A model generated the notes under the pieces. It searched no databases and was not told the origin of the DNA. It worked only from the letters and a program-made list of their open reading frames with translations. Of a stretch of DNA of 64,000 nt, positions 10,540-22,040 are shown in pieces (within the stretch, counting starts at the first letter, position 1; every line of letters begins with the position of its first letter). The DNA comes from Carettochelys insculpta (taxonomy: Eukaryota; Chordata; Testudines; Carettochelyidae), in the NCBI RefSeq assembly GCF_033958435.1, contig NC_134137.1, forward strand, positions 179,751,501 to 179,815,500, in the 5' to 3' direction. A program made the translations under genes and the position numbers.

Positions 10540-11515
10540 TCATGTGCAGCTCGCCCTTGAGAGGACTGCTGTTGACAGACATGTATCCTCCTCGAACACC
10601 CAGTGCATGGCATAATGCTTGGCGAAGGTGTTGTAAGAGGACCAAGTCGCCGCTCTGCAAATGTCTTTCAATGGGATTCCTTTGAAGAAGGCCGTCACCG
10701 CCGCCATCGCTCTGGTGGAGTGAGCCTTGGGCGGAGCTAGCAGAGGGGTTTTACGGAGCTCGTAACACAGTCTTATGCAGGATACAATGTGATTCGAAAT
10801 CCTCTGGGAAGATAGGCCTTCCCCTTTCGACCTGGGTGCGATAGACACCAAGAGTCTGTCCGTTTTCCAGAAGGACAGAGTTCTGTCTCTGTAAAAGGCC
10901 AACACCCTCCTCACGTCTAGCAGGTGCAGCTGCGCCTCCTTGCTGGAGCTGTGAGGCTTCGGATAAAATGAGGGTAATACTATTGGTTCGATAATGTGGA
11001 ACTCCGAGGAAACTTCTGGAACGAAGGCTGGGTGTAATCATAAGGTCACCGCTTCCTTTGAGAATACTGTGCAGGGCAGCGTTGCCATTACTGCTGCGAG
11101 TTCGCTCACCCTGCAGGTTAACTTAATCACAAGGAGGAAGGTCATTTTCATGGTAAGCAGTCAGAGGGGTACCGTAGCCAATGGTTCGAAGGGCAGTCCC
11201 AACAGCGTGTGGAGTACCAAGTCCAAACTCCATGACGGTGGTAGCGGTTTCCGTGGGGGGTACAAATTTACCAGCCCCTTTAGGAACCTCGTGACGACAG
11301 GATGGGTGAATGCGGTAGGTTCTTCCTCTGTGTCGAAATGCTGATATAGCCGCGAGATGGACCTTTAGTGAGGATAAGGAGAGTGTCTCGTTTCAGCTCC
11401 AGCAGGTAGTCTAGAATTACAGTTATAGGGACATCCAGAGGAGCTAGCTACTTGGAAGAGCACCAGGAGGTAAATCGTGTCCACTTCTGCTCGTAAGTCT
11501 TTCTGCTGGAGGTCC
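10540..11515 (-). pseudogene. DIRS tyrosine recombinase (YR), broken
   Basis: The C-terminal part (10914-10540) reads RRVLAFYRDRT, SKGEGLSSQRISNHIV, then AHSTRAMAAVTAFFKGI and IPLKDICRAATWSSYNTF. HSTR fits the HxxR catalytic box of tyrosine recombinases, and the later YNTF or KHYAMH Tyr is the likely nucleophile. Translating 11,125-11,080 by eye gives CRVSELAAV, the first catalytic Arg box. The N-terminal segment (TSSRKTYEQKWTRFTSWC) ends the frame of the upstream RNase H ORF. It is followed by an in-frame TAG at 11,445-11,447, and a frame slip occurs near 11,370. The protein would recombine the DNA circle into the genome; this copy cannot make it whole. Confidence 0.85.
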
Positions 11516-12524
11516 TTCTACTGCACTCCAAGACTTGTTCCACTCCCTTTGCACATGTGCTCCCTAAGGCGCTTAGCCATGGATTAGCCATGCCTGTAGG
11601 CGGAGCCCCTGAGGATATGGGTGCACTATGGACCCTTGAGCCTGCGTGAGTAGGTGCGGCACTATCGGCAGGGGGAGCGGTGGGAGGCATGACATGTGCA
11701 GAAGCAGGGGAAGCCATTGTTGTTGGTCCCAGGTTGGGACTATGAGTATCATGCTTGCTCTCTCCCTTCTGGCTTTCTCTAGAACCTTGTGGATGGAGTG
11801 TCACAGGAAGGAACGCATAGAGCAGAGGGCCCTTCCACGAGATCATGAAGGCGTCCCCCAAGGACCCCCGTCCTATGCCTGCTCTGGAGCAGTACTGAGG
11901 GCATTTCTTGTTGTGCTGGGTGGCAAACAAATCGACTTGAGGAAACCCCCATTTGTGGAATACGTGTTGGAGCAGGTCGGAGCGGATCTGCCACTCGTGC
12001 GTGAACACAAAGCGCCTGCTTAGTTGGTCCTCCTTCACATTGTGGACACGGGGTAAGTATGAAGCTTTTAGCGTTATCTTGTTGGCAATGCACCAGTTCC
12101 ACAACCGGACTGCTTCTGCGCATAGCGCTCGGGATCGGGCCCCCCCTTGTCGATTGATGTAAAACATGGTGGAGGTGTTGTCGGTATTGATCCCGACTAC
12201 TTTGCCGTGCAGGTACTTCCGAAAGTGTCTGCACGCGTTGAACACTGCTCTGAGCTCCAGTACATTTATGTGCAGTGTCTGTTCCACAGGAGACCATAGC
12301 CCTTGGGTTACTTTGCTGCCAATGTACGTTCCCCATCCTATGTGGGAGGTGTCTGTTGTAAGAAAAATCGTGATTTGTGGCTGGTGGAAGGGCACCCCTA
12401 CTAGCATGTTCTTGGGATCTGCCCACCATGCCAGCGATTTTCGCACCTCCGTCGTGGGCGATACTACCTTGTGGGTGGTATGGACTAGTGGACTGTAAAC
12501 GCTCGCCAACCAGTGCTGCAGGCT
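11516..12524 (-). pseudogene. DIRS RNase H and downstream pol region
   Basis: The frame from 12509 continues the RT frame after a single stop. RNase H motifs appear in order: TDTSHIGWGTYIG (first Asp), HINVLELRAVFN (Glu), INTDNTSTMFYINRQGG (second Asp) and HNVKEDQLSRRF (last block). Next comes GFPQVDLFATQHNKKCPQY with GSLGDAF, typical of DIRS pol after RNase H. A proline- and serine-rich linker leads into the recombinase. It would remove the RNA strand during reverse transcription. The catalytic residues look intact. Confidence 0.9.
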
Positions 12525-13270
12525 TCACATGTGTAGCCTGGCATTCTGTACCACGAACGTTGCTGCCGCCATGTGCCCTAACAGTTGCAGACATGTTAGG
12601 ATTGGCACCATGGGGCTGTATGTCATAACTTGTACCAGAGATTGGATGGTGCGGAAACGGGCATCGGGTAGGCATACTCTTGCTGTAATAGAGTCTATGC
12701 GTGCCCCTATGAATTCTATATCTTGCGTGGGCTCGGTCTTTGACTTTGCAAGTTTGATAACCAGGCCCAACGAGGTGAATGTGCTCGCGGTGACGTGCAC
12801 CATGCGTAGGACCGCTGCTTTCGAGACCCCTTTTAGTAGGCAGTCGTCCAGATGTGGAAAAATGAACACACCCTGCCTGTGCAGGTACGCTGATACCACC
12901 GCCAGGATTTTGGTAAAAACTCTGGGCGCTGAAGAGAGACCGAGCGGAAGAACTCTGTATTGAAAATGCTCTTCGCCTACCTTGAAGCGAAGGAAATGTC
13001 TGTGTGCCGGGTGGATCATTATATGAAAATAGGCGTCCTGTAAGTCAAGGGCTGCAAACCAATCTCCATCGTCCAGTGCCGTAACTATGGAGGCAATTGT
13101 AGTCATCCTGAAGTGCTGTTTGTGCAAATACCGGTTGAGGGCCCGTAAGTCCAAAATTGGCCTCCAGCCTCCTGTTTTCTTCTCTGTTAGGAAGTATCGT
13201 GAGTAGAACCCTTTCCCTTGGAATTGTTTCGGTACTCTCTCTACCGCCCCTATGAACATGGAGATGATTT
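12525..13270 (-). pseudogene. DIRS reverse transcriptase domain
   Basis: FQGKGFYSRYFLTEKKTGGW and RPILDLRALNRYL, then DWFAALDLQDAYFHI (first catalytic Asp), FQYRVLPLGLSSAPRVFTK and VFIFPHLDDCLLKG (usual YLDD box), then LAKSKTEPTQDIEFIGA, follow RT blocks in order. The Tyr of YLDD is His here. The frame ends at a TGA at 12,527-12,525, after which the same frame runs on into RNase H, so a single nonsense change separates them. Upstream, a frameshift near 13,265 joins the frame to a further pol N-terminal segment (13788-13250). Confidence 0.92.
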
Positions 13271-13790
13271 ACCTCCTGTCTCAGCCTGGTCTCGTGGGAA
13301 AGGTTTGTGAGAGAGGATTGGGTGGGAGGTTTCGGTGGCGGGAGTGATTGGAAGGGGATCGTGTAACCCGTGGCTATGATTTCCAGTACCCTTTTGTCTG
13401 TCGTGATGTTTTGCCAGTGGGAATAAAATGGTTTGAGGAGATGATGGAACATGTGTTGAGAGTGGCATTGGGAGATGGTCTTGATATTGCAGTCCTCGAC
13501 ATAACAGTCAAACTTGCTGTCTTGGGGCTTGCCCCGAGGTTGCGCGACTTTGTTGGGGACATCGCCTGGGGGCCTTATACTGCTGCTGCTGTTGGTGGCA
13601 CCCATAGTCATAGCTTCATTGATATTGTGCACGCTGCGGTTGATAGGCGTAGCACCTTTGCTGGGAGTAGAACTTTTTCCTCCTGTATGGGGAAGTATAT
13701 ATACCCAAGGTCCTAAGTGTGGCCCTCGAGTCCTTGCTGGAGTGTAGGACCGAATCGGTTGATTCTGCAAATAGTTTTTGCCTATCAAAT
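13271..13790 (-). pseudogene. DIRS pol N-terminal segment
   Basis: The minus-strand frame starting at 13788 leads to EVNHLHVHRGGRE at 13,290-13,250, where the RT homology resumes in another frame. It contains no named domain; length and place match the spacer region before RT in DIRS ORF2. Stops in neighbouring frames make the exact start unclear. Confidence 0.6.
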
Positions 13791-13819
13791 GGAAGGTCCA
13801 CGATTTTTGTTTGTAGACC

Positions 13820-15720
13820 TCAGGGAATACCAGACGTCTGGAGCCAGGATTCCCTGCGCATTACCACTGCTGTGGCCATTGAGTGTGCTGCTGTGTCTGC
13901 CACGTCCAGGGCGATTTGAACTCCTGTTCGCGAGGCTGCATAGCCCTCTTGAACAATCGCCTTTAGCACTGGTTTCTTATCCTCTGGGAGGAAGTCCATA
14001 AGAGGGGTCAGTCTGGAGTAACTGTCGAAATTGTGGTTTGACAGGTGTGCCGCATAGTTCGCCATTCTTAGTAATAAGGTAGAGAAGGAGTAGACCTTTT
14101 TGCCAAACAGGTCTAATTTCCTCGCGTCCTTGTCCATCCCTCCTGATTTATATTGGGGTGTCTTAGACCTATGTTGTGATGATTTCACAACCAAAGAATT
14201 TGGTTGTGGGTGACTAAACAGGAATTCCATTCCTTTGGCTGGAACAAAGTATTTCTTATCCGCCCTTTTATTCATAGGCGGGATGGAGGCTGAGCTCTGC
14301 CATATATTGGTGGCTGATTCCATAATGGCTTCACCTAGCGGAATGGCTATTTTGGATGAAGCCGGGGGGCTCAGATTTTTCAGGAGTTTATGATGTTTCT
14401 CCTGCACCTCCGCTATTCGAATGTCCTGTGTGAATGCTACTCTCTTGAACAGCTCCTGGAATTGCTTAAGGTCGTCCGAGGGAGAGATGTCCCCGGGGAC
14501 ACCTGCCTCATCCGGAGAGGACGAGGAGGCGCTGCTGCGGTATACCTCCTCCAATTCTTCTGACCCTTGAGCTTGTTGGTATACCCGCTCTTTTGCGGGT
14601 TGTGAAGGAAGGTCCCGGGACTCTGGACCAATGTCTGTCTGGGGAAGCTGCGTTCCTCTCACAGAGCGGGATTATATGAGGGGGTGTCGGTGGGGATGTG
14701 CCCCTGGATCTGGACCCCCGATGCTGGTGTTCAGTATGATAAGGGCGGCCATGACAACATGGGCAAGGGCCCAGAGATGGAGATCTGGACCACGATCGGG
14801 ATGTGTACATATGGTGTCTGGAAGAGCGTGATCTCTGTGACGACACTGAAAACGGCAGAGATGATCTGTGATAGTATTTGTAAGGGCCCACGCTGGAAAA
14901 CAGTAAAGGTTGTCTGAGCCATGGTGATGGTGGCTGAAGGAACAGTGAGAGAGGTCTGAAACAGGCCGTTGGAGTGGCTGCCTGGTGCAGCATGTGTATC
15001 TCGGGAGGGCTGGGGGGGGCTAGGTGATAACGGCAGCGCAATGATGTCCGGAGCCGGACTGCGGTGCCGGGTTTTTGCCTTTGCCTTCCCCTGCCCCTGC
15101 GGAGCAGGCGCCACCCCCTCCGGTGCCGGGGACCTCAGCGCCACTGTCAGTGCCGCGCTCGGTGCCGCTGCACACGGTGCCGCACAGATAGCTTCCTCCG
15201 GCACCCTGTGGCCCAGTTCTGGGTGCCCCTCCTCCAGTGCCGCAAGGGGTGGTGCCACAAGGGGTGGTGCCACGTGAGTCTGTGCCGCCGGCTCCGGCGC
15301 TTGCCACGTTGGCACCTGTGGCGCCCTCGGTGCAGACTGCTGATCAGTCGGAGGCCCAAGCGCAATCGTATGCGCTGCTGTATCCCCGCTATGAGCAGCC
15401 AGGGGGTCAGGGCCCTGTGTTTCACTCGCCCTGCTCACTGGTGTTACTGGCAAGGATCGAGCTGGAGAGAGCTTCCTTTTCTTTTGCACAGAGGAGGTTA
15501 GGGAAGCCGCCTTCCTCTTGTGCAATCCCGAGGGCCCCTCTTTCTGGGGCTTCTCCGGTGGTTCGGGTTGGAGGGCCTTATCAAATAGGATCATTTTTAG
15601 TCTCATTTCCCTGTCTTTCCTGGCCCTGGCTGTAAGCCTAGCGCAGTGAGAGCACTTCTGAGTAACGTGAGTCTCTTCAAGACAATGAATGCACTCGCTA
15701 TGCCCGTCTGAGGCAGGCAT
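13820..15720 (-). pseudogene. DIRS gag-like ORF1, frameshifted
   Basis: The start at 15720 gives MPASDGHSECIHCLEETHV followed by CSHCARLTARARKDREMRL, a Cys/His cluster (C-x2-C, C-x2-C) near the N-terminus. Next is a long Ala/Pro-rich low-complexity region, then in a shifted frame an Ser/Arg-rich stretch (about 14,850-14,750, SRSSRHHMYTSRSWSRSPS). In a third frame, from 14662 to 13820, come DDLKQFQELFKRVAFTQDI, the RLTPLMDFLPEDKKPVLKAI block and ALDVADTAAHSMATAVVMRR. That last region is the conserved part of vertebrate DIRS gag. At least two frame changes break the ORF. The product would be a nucleic-acid-binding structural protein. Confidence 0.82.
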
Positions 15721-16059
15721 GGTCTCGCGGCATGACTCACTTCTTAAAGCCCTGTGAAGACATCTCTGCCGCGGCTTGTAAGTCTTTAAATGTTAGAGTA
15801 TTTATTGGCTAATGAAGTCTTTAACCAGATAACGTTCACAGCCTCCAGGGGTAGCGGACCGCCAAAGGCAGCCCCTACGTCCGCTCTTCTCCCCTTTGTT
15901 CCTCCCTCCTCCTCTTTTTTTTTTTTTCATATAGCACAAACGGTTTGAACAGTCAGAACACAACTAACAACTAATAACTAATTATCAACAACAATAACCA
16001 CAGTTTTGTTTTGTTTTTTTGTCTCAGGAGTTGGAGCCGGAGCAAATTCTGTCTGCAGC

Positions 16060-16260
16060 CGCTAGCGGTTGAGAAGGAACTGGCGGGGCCCCGATTGCGC
16101 ACGTGGCCGAGAGCGCGCAGGGGAGCGGCGCGCATCAGCGCATGCGTGACCCGACGGTACTGCTAGAAGTTTCCGATCTGGGGCACTGGGGCGAGCCCAA
16201 CACCTACGGTGGAGCACCCACGGGGACCACTTGAAGAAGAACACCTTTTAGGTGACTAAC
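16060..16260 (-). repeat. DIRS inverted terminal repeat, gag-side end
   Basis: The complement of this block matches 10,131-10,330, with strong identity from CCCGTGGGTGCTCCACCG inward to CGCCAGTTCCTT. The outermost bases, read as GTTAGTCACCTAAAAGG, are specific to this end. The element promoter is expected in this terminus, but none could be assigned. Confidence 0.88.
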
Positions 16261-16599
16261 TTCACAAGTCACTTCACAGCTAAGAATCTCAAGACTGGCA
16301 CCTACATCCATGTGTGAAATTTCTCAGAGGAGTAGGACTTAGAACACATCACTTCCTTGAGCATCTCCCACTGGCTAGCTTAGGCAGGGTCTTTTTAAAT
16401 CCTGTGTGAAGTACCTCACTCCCCCCATTTGCTTTACAGAGGTAACAAGCGCAAGCTTTCAAACCCAGACAATGAATCCCACTGATTGTGTCTGGGCACA
16501 CATGACTAAAAGTTCAGTGAGGTGACATTCAGCATCGTAGTGCCCAAGGTCCTTTGTTAATCAAGTCCTTAAATCCCAAAACACTGGCTTTGAGTGTTT

Positions 16600-16695
16600 G
16601 TTTTCAGAGCAACATGCTCCCAGTTACTACACTAGGAAGTGGCACAGCAAGTGAAAGAGTAGTACAGCTTGGCTTGTTCTTTGCCTTATGCAGGT
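16600..16695. repeat. Inverted copy of 9738-9832 flanking the DIRS element
   Basis: The complement reads AAGGCAAAGAACAAGCCAAG, CTGTACTACTCTTTCACTTG, CCACTTCCTAGTGTAGTAAC and GAGCATGTTGCTCTGA, nearly 90% like the left block. The left copy lies inside a short hAT-like element; a boundary for this right copy is not visible. Confidence 0.7.
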
Positions 16696-16852
16696 AAAAA
16701 AAAAAAAACACCTCTTGAAGTCTGAACAAGACTTTCAGAAGTAGACCTCTAAATTAAGTTCACATATCAGTTCTCTCCCAGCATATGTCTGTTTCACGGA
16801 TGCACAGCATTTTACTTAACATGCTGAACAACGATGAGCTAGTGATTCAAAG

Positions 16853-17140
16853 ACTGGTCTACACTAGGGAACAAAGTCGACCCAATATATGCAATTTTAG
16901 TTACATCATTAGCATAGCTAGAATCGATGTATCAGAATGAAATCTCTGCCCTAGTATAGAGTGGGGCTGTTCAGACTCACACCAACATTACCTACTCCAT
17001 GCAATAGTGTGGAGTACCAGGATCAACAGCAAAGCCCAGAGAGATTGATTTTGCCACATCCTCACACGTGGCAAAAAAAAATTCAAACTCCGAAAGATTG
17101 AGTGCAGTACATCGAATGCTGAGTAAGTATAGCTGTACCC
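16853..17140. mobile_element. Harbinger-like MITE
   Basis: The left end GACTGGTCTACACTAGGGA and the right end AAGTATAGCTGTACCC are imperfect inverted termini. The interior has GTCGACCC and ATCGATGTATC words seen in turtle Harbinger MITEs. TTAA follows the right end. Confidence 0.55.
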
Positions 17141-17144
17141 TTAA

Positions 17145-19365
17145 TTTAAATTAAGTAGCCTGAACAGCTATATAGGTTCTAGAAAGCTAAATAACTGGGT
17201 TCAGGTTCAGTTAAAGCAATGACGTTAGATTTTAAGCCTTACTGAAATATTTGCTTACCCAGGTTAAACCAAAAGTTCAGTGGGTAGTGCAGTAAATGCT
17301 ATAAGGACTGTTGATTGATGGAAACTAGAGATTGTAGAAAAAAGTCTGTCAGACTTACACACACAGAGATGGTGCCCCTACAGCATCACCGTAGTGCCAA
17401 AAGGAAGCTACTCTACCTGCACTTTGGGTACTCCCAGAACAGCAACAGTATTCACAGCAACTTTGAAAGGACAGGAATGGGGAGAGGGGACTTTAAGAAA
17501 ATAGCCTAAATATAAAAATGTGATTGAACTCCTTGCAAAGCTAAGGCAACCAGTCTATCTATCACTTCACCTGCATGAAAGAGATAGCTTTTCAAAATGT
17601 GTCTAAAAAACACAAAAAGTGTCAGAGACCTTTTGGCTTGATTTTCACAAGCGCCACACGAGACACCTATTGACTTCATGTACTGGGTATTGAGCTAGTC
17701 TGAAAACAGGCCACAAGTCCACACATCAGGGTTAAAAACACTATTGATGCCTTTATGTTCTGGGCAATTTGAGAGACAGTCAAAACAGTTGTGTTTTAAT
17801 CACAAAACACACCTTCAGTACATTTCCGAATGAACTGCATTTTCTTGCTTTTGTCACTCCTTTTCCCCTGGATTCACTCTACCTACCTCATCTACAAATT
17901 ATACCTTCTATCGTCTTGTTCAGCTGTAAGCAGCAGAGACTAATGGGGGAGGGGGAAGCAGCTATTTCAGGTTGCCCATTAAATATACACCCCATTCCTC
18001 AAGTATTCAGGATCCACATTACTTCGAGAGAAAACTGAGACTCGTTTCTTTTTATAAATTTTATTAAAAACACTTAAAAACAGAATCAAGGAAACATCAC
18101 CATATGTAAAGGTTAGCAATAATACATCAATATCAAATCAAAAAATTGTCTCAACTGTGGATTAAGTTAAAACAAATTATTTGTAGAGATAATCCTCGTA
18201 ACGTGCAGAGAATTCTAAAAAGATATCTGGTTGTTTGGTTACACATACAACTAATAAATGTTCTCAACTGTAACTAAGTCCATGGCTTATGCTGGTCAAA
18301 AGCTTAATATGAAAATAAAAAGCTCTGAACCCACAACCTCTGAGCCAATGACACCTCTTTCCTAAAGTTTTATTCCTATGCGGTAAACTAACATTGGCTT
18401 CCCAAATATTACAATACAGACTTTAATAAAAGCCTTTTGATGAATGACAAAGACTTGTTTGCCAAGAATTACAAGGTGACAAAGTTTCTCGTCTTTCTGG
18501 AACATAGCTTTTAAGACAAATGTAGGACTATTTAACATCTTAGGAAACTTTCTTTCTGACACCTGTCCTATATGGCTGAAAAGACATTCATATGCAAGAG
18601 TATGTTCACGACCATACTCAAGACATCCAAAAACTAACATTAAAAAGGCTGAGATGCCTTCCAACTAATGAATACTGAAGACAAATGGCAGGAGGGAAAG
18701 TCACATAACAAGGGTTTCCTAAACTCTTCAGCTTTCCCCCCCATCTTCTAGATTCTCCTAGCACAGGAGCTCAAACTGCCATGAATGAAATATTGGCACA
18801 TGCCTTCTCACTAGTGGTCTTTCTTCAAGGACAGGAAAATACTACATCAGCCTCTGATCAGCATAATTGGTTTGTGGTGTTAACTTCCTCTTCCTGAAAT
18901 TAAGTAGTTTGGTTCTGCAAGGACAGCCCATCCTCAGGTAGCTTGTTCACTCAAAACAGAGAATTCTCAGCTTTATCAAAGAGTCTAGTAATTTGTAAAT
19001 TTCACTCAGCCATGCAGCATCTTTCTCTAAGGCCTTCAGACAAAACTGGAAGCAAGGCCACCTTGAAGCCATGCAACCTAGTTCAGTCAGAATTTAGATC
19101 ATCATTAGCCAACATCAAATCTGGAATCGCCCCATTTAAACGAATAATTTTGAAATTATTCAGGGTGTTGTATAGCACACAGGCTGAAAGTCTATGATCC
19201 CCAAAAACAAAAATCCAACCAGAGGAAGCTGGCATACTCTTACATGAGTAAAAGTTCTCAAGATGATACTAGGTTACCAGTTTACTGGCAGTTAATACCA
19301 TGAATCCTATAAAAACAGCTGATTTAGAGATCTAAATTGTTCAATCAACAACACTAAAAATAAAA
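17145..19365. other. AT-rich non-coding, no gene assigned
   Basis: The stretch looks unique. A minus-strand AATAAA occurs near 18,060 with A/T-rich sequence around it, followed upstream by a 100-codon frame (18664-18362) without a known domain. It could be the end of a transcript (untranslated region), but no splice or coding match to MRPS6 exons 2-3 was found. Confidence 0.4.
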
Positions 19366-19369
19366 TGTA

Positions 19370-20650
19370 ACATAAGACCAACCATACTGGGTCAGACCAA
19401 AGGTCTATCTAGCCCAGTATCCAGTCTTCCAACAGTAACCAATGCCAGGAACTTTCAAGGGAATGAACAGGCCAGGTATCAAGTAATCCATTTCCCATCT
19501 CTCATTCCCAGCTTTCAGAAAACAGAAGCTAGGCATATCATCCCTGCCCATCCTGGCTAGTAGTCATTGCTGGATTTGTTTTCCGTTCTACACACCCTCA
19601 CATAACCTGGATTTTGCGTAAGTGGGGGTCCAGCTCTTTCCCCAGCAGAATACATATTCTGCAGCTAGGGAAGCAGCAGAAAGAGAAGTCCTCGGGTGGG
19701 GGGGGGCAGTTGAGGAGAGTTAAGCCTGGCAGTGGGTTAGGGCCATGGGAGCCGGGGGGGCTAATTCTAGAGGGAGGGGTTAGGGCTGCAGGCGGGGCGA
19801 GAGGTGGAGTTGAACCGGAGCGGAGCGTGGGGACAATGAGCCGGAGCCCTGCTTGGGTGGTGAGCCAGACCGTGGGGGGCTTGAATTGGGGCCGCACACA
19901 GGGTGGGGGGTTGAACCAGGGCGGGGACATTGAACAGGGGCAGGAGGATGGAACCGGGGCCACACGTGAGAGGTCTGAACCAGGACGGGGCAGAGGGTGT
20001 TGAACTGGAGCTGTGCACAGGGGGTTGAAATGGAGCAGGGGGATGGAATCTGGGCTGCTTGCGGGGGGAGGGTTGAGCTGGAACTGCGCGAGTGGTGAGC
20101 TGGAGCCAGAGAGGGGCTTCAGGGTGAGCCAGCAGGGGGTTGAACCGGGACAAGGGAGACTGAGCACGAGTTGCGCCTGATGGGTGGTGAGCTAGAGCCA
20201 GAGGCAGGGTTGTGGGGGAGCAGGAGCTATGTGCAGGTGGTGAGCGTAGCTGGGGGAGGGCTGACCTGGGACCATGCAGAACCGCGAGGGTTGAAGGTAG
20301 TGGGGGAAACAAGTTAAGCGCAACTGGAAATCGTGTATTCCCAGGGTTTACTATAGGAATTGGGGGTCAGCTGCATAAAAGCAGAGTCACATAATCTAGG
20401 TTCGTGTACTCTGAGACTTTACTGTAATTCCCCCCACCTTTAGTTCTTGTATTACAAGGAGCAAAGAACTCTTCCTTATCTACCTTCTCCAAACCAGTCA
20501 CAATTTTAGAGATCGCTATCCTACCCCCTTCCCGCTTAACCAGTTTCTTTTCCAAACTGAAAAGCCCCAGTCATATTACTCTCTCTTCATACGGAAACTG
20601 TTCCATATCCCTCCGTAATTTTTGTTGCCCTCTTCTAAATCTTTTACAAA
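19370..20650 (-). mobile_element. CR1/L3-like LINE 3' fragment split by a GC-rich insertion
   Basis: The left part 19,370-19,580 (CATACTGGGTCAGACCAAAG, GTCTATCTAGCCCAGTATCC) and the right part 20,430-20,650 (TTTAGTTCTTGTATTACAAG, ACTGAAAAGCCCCAGTCATA) are familiar pieces of a reptilian CR1-like LINE on the minus strand. Between them 0.85 kb of G-rich sequence interrupts the expected text. Both sides are 3' non-coding or RT tail, and no ORF survives. Confidence 0.65.
19585..20430. mobile_element. GC-rich Tigger-like insertion with degenerate tandem core
   Basis: The insertion has AACCTGGATTTTGCGTAAG near its left and GGTTTACTATAGG plus GACTTTACTGTAA near its right end, like the CAGTAAACC termini of the elements at 41,655-42,340 and 43,662-44,010. 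The middle is an imperfect array of short GAGC-TGG-GGGGTTGAAC units of about 20-35 bases. Long shadow frames here are low-complexity, not genes. Confidence 0.45.
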
Positions 20651-20659
20651 AGAAATGTG

Positions 20660-22035
20660 CTCAACTTACAACAAATTCACATAATCTAGATCCAAAACAG
20701 GGAAAGCACTAAAACAAACTATTTCTCTCCTGATATCTTTGGCTTGTCAGAAAACTTAAAAGTCTATCAGCATTAAGATTACAAATTTTATACTTGTAAA
20801 TGATTTTTTCCATTGGGACATCATTCTCCTCTAAGCTATTTCTCCAGGAGCCTTCCATTTCTATTTCACTCCTCAGACTAAAATGTCTGTGTGCATTCTA
20901 CTCATCACCCTCCCATGTGCTATACTGTACTTACTTCACTAAGCTGCTTTCCCCTCCCCCTGTTCTTGCTCACCTCCTTTAAACTATTTTCTCACCCCAT
21001 TCAGACACTGAGTTGAGTAACTTCAGTAGGCATGGAAGAATTAACATTTTTATAATTGACACATTACACCATTTTATTAAAATTGTCCCGCAGTTACAGG
21101 AAATCAGGAATAGGGAGGGTCAGAAAGTTATTTAAAATCTCAGTTCTTGTCACTTAAAAAGTGGAAGATTTGTAACTTAAAAAAAAAAAAATTAACACCG
21201 TATGTGAAAAACATACAAATATCTTTAAATCAAAATTTAACAAGTTTTCAAGCCAAAATTTCTCTTAGTTTGCTAATCAGTAAGTTTTTATTATTAGCGA
21301 TGCCAATAAATATTTAATTCCTCCAAGGCTAGACTTAAGAAATATGATGGCCTGAAGACAAAATTGACTGTTGTGGTTTAGAGAGAGAGAGAAGCCAACC
21401 AGTTCCCCACTCACATAAGCTGTGAGGAAAGGTGTGGATGGGGAATTGCGATTAGGATTGTTTCCAGGCCCAGCATGGAAGCCTTATCTTCTATAGCTTC
21501 TGTCTATTAGATGTCTAATAAATATGGAAACCCAAATCAATACTAGTCCCTCTGTGTTGTTCTGTGCCAGTAGCCAATTTTCTTCCCCCTATGACTACCA
21601 CATGGTTGAGGATGCTGGTTTTGTTTGTGTCACAGTACCACATAGGCACCCCAATCAGATCAGTGCCCTGCTGTGCTAAGCAGGGTACACACCTGAAAAT
21701 GAAATGAACACCATGGTCCCTGGCCTCGTAGCTTATCATTAAAGCCAAGATTTTTTCCCATGGCTAAATTTTACTAAAAGTCACAAACAGGTCACAGGCA
21801 ATAAACAAAAACACATAGAAGCCCAGGACTGCCCCTGACTTGTGCTACCAGATAACTGACAAAAAACAGGAAGGAGTGGGGTCCAGCACCCACCACTATT
21901 ACAGCTCTGGAGTCCTCCACCGCTCACAGTGGCTGGAAGCTGCAAGGCGGTCCCCCCCACCCCTGGCCCTTACCGTCTGACATCTCCAACCTCACCATAG
22001 TGGGGCTAAAGCAGATTCTATGACCTCCATGACAA
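20660..22035. other. AT-rich non-coding, no gene seen
   Basis: Unique-looking intronic sequence with no supported gene or repeat. Confidence 0.45.
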
Positions 22036-22040
22036 TCTTA

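Larger units (their letters stand above)
10131..16260 (-). mobile_element. DIRS-like tyrosine-recombinase retrotransposon
   Basis: A 6.1 kb element on the minus strand with DIRS architecture: inverted terminal repeats, gag-like ORF, RT-RNase H, then a tyrosine recombinase, and an internal complementary region next to the recombinase end. No integrase, LTR direct repeats or target duplication is seen, as expected for DIRS. Each end starts GTTA(C/G)TCAC. The coding parts retain long frames but have at least one stop and several frameshifts, so this copy is inactive though not very old. DIRS elements insert through a circular intermediate by recombinase action. Confidence 0.93.

Noticed and set aside
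10131..16260. Endogenous retrovirus
   Set aside because: The ends are inverted rather than direct repeats, a tyrosine recombinase is present, and no protease, integrase or envelope was seen.
18362..18664. A 100-codon minus-strand frame as MRPS6 exon 3
   Set aside because: None of the S6 C-terminal landmarks is present and there is no Lys/Arg-rich end.
19598..20312. Frames of 129-189 codons rich in Pro, Ser and Gly
   Set aside because: They run through a degenerate GC-rich tandem array inside a transposon, open in several frames at once.
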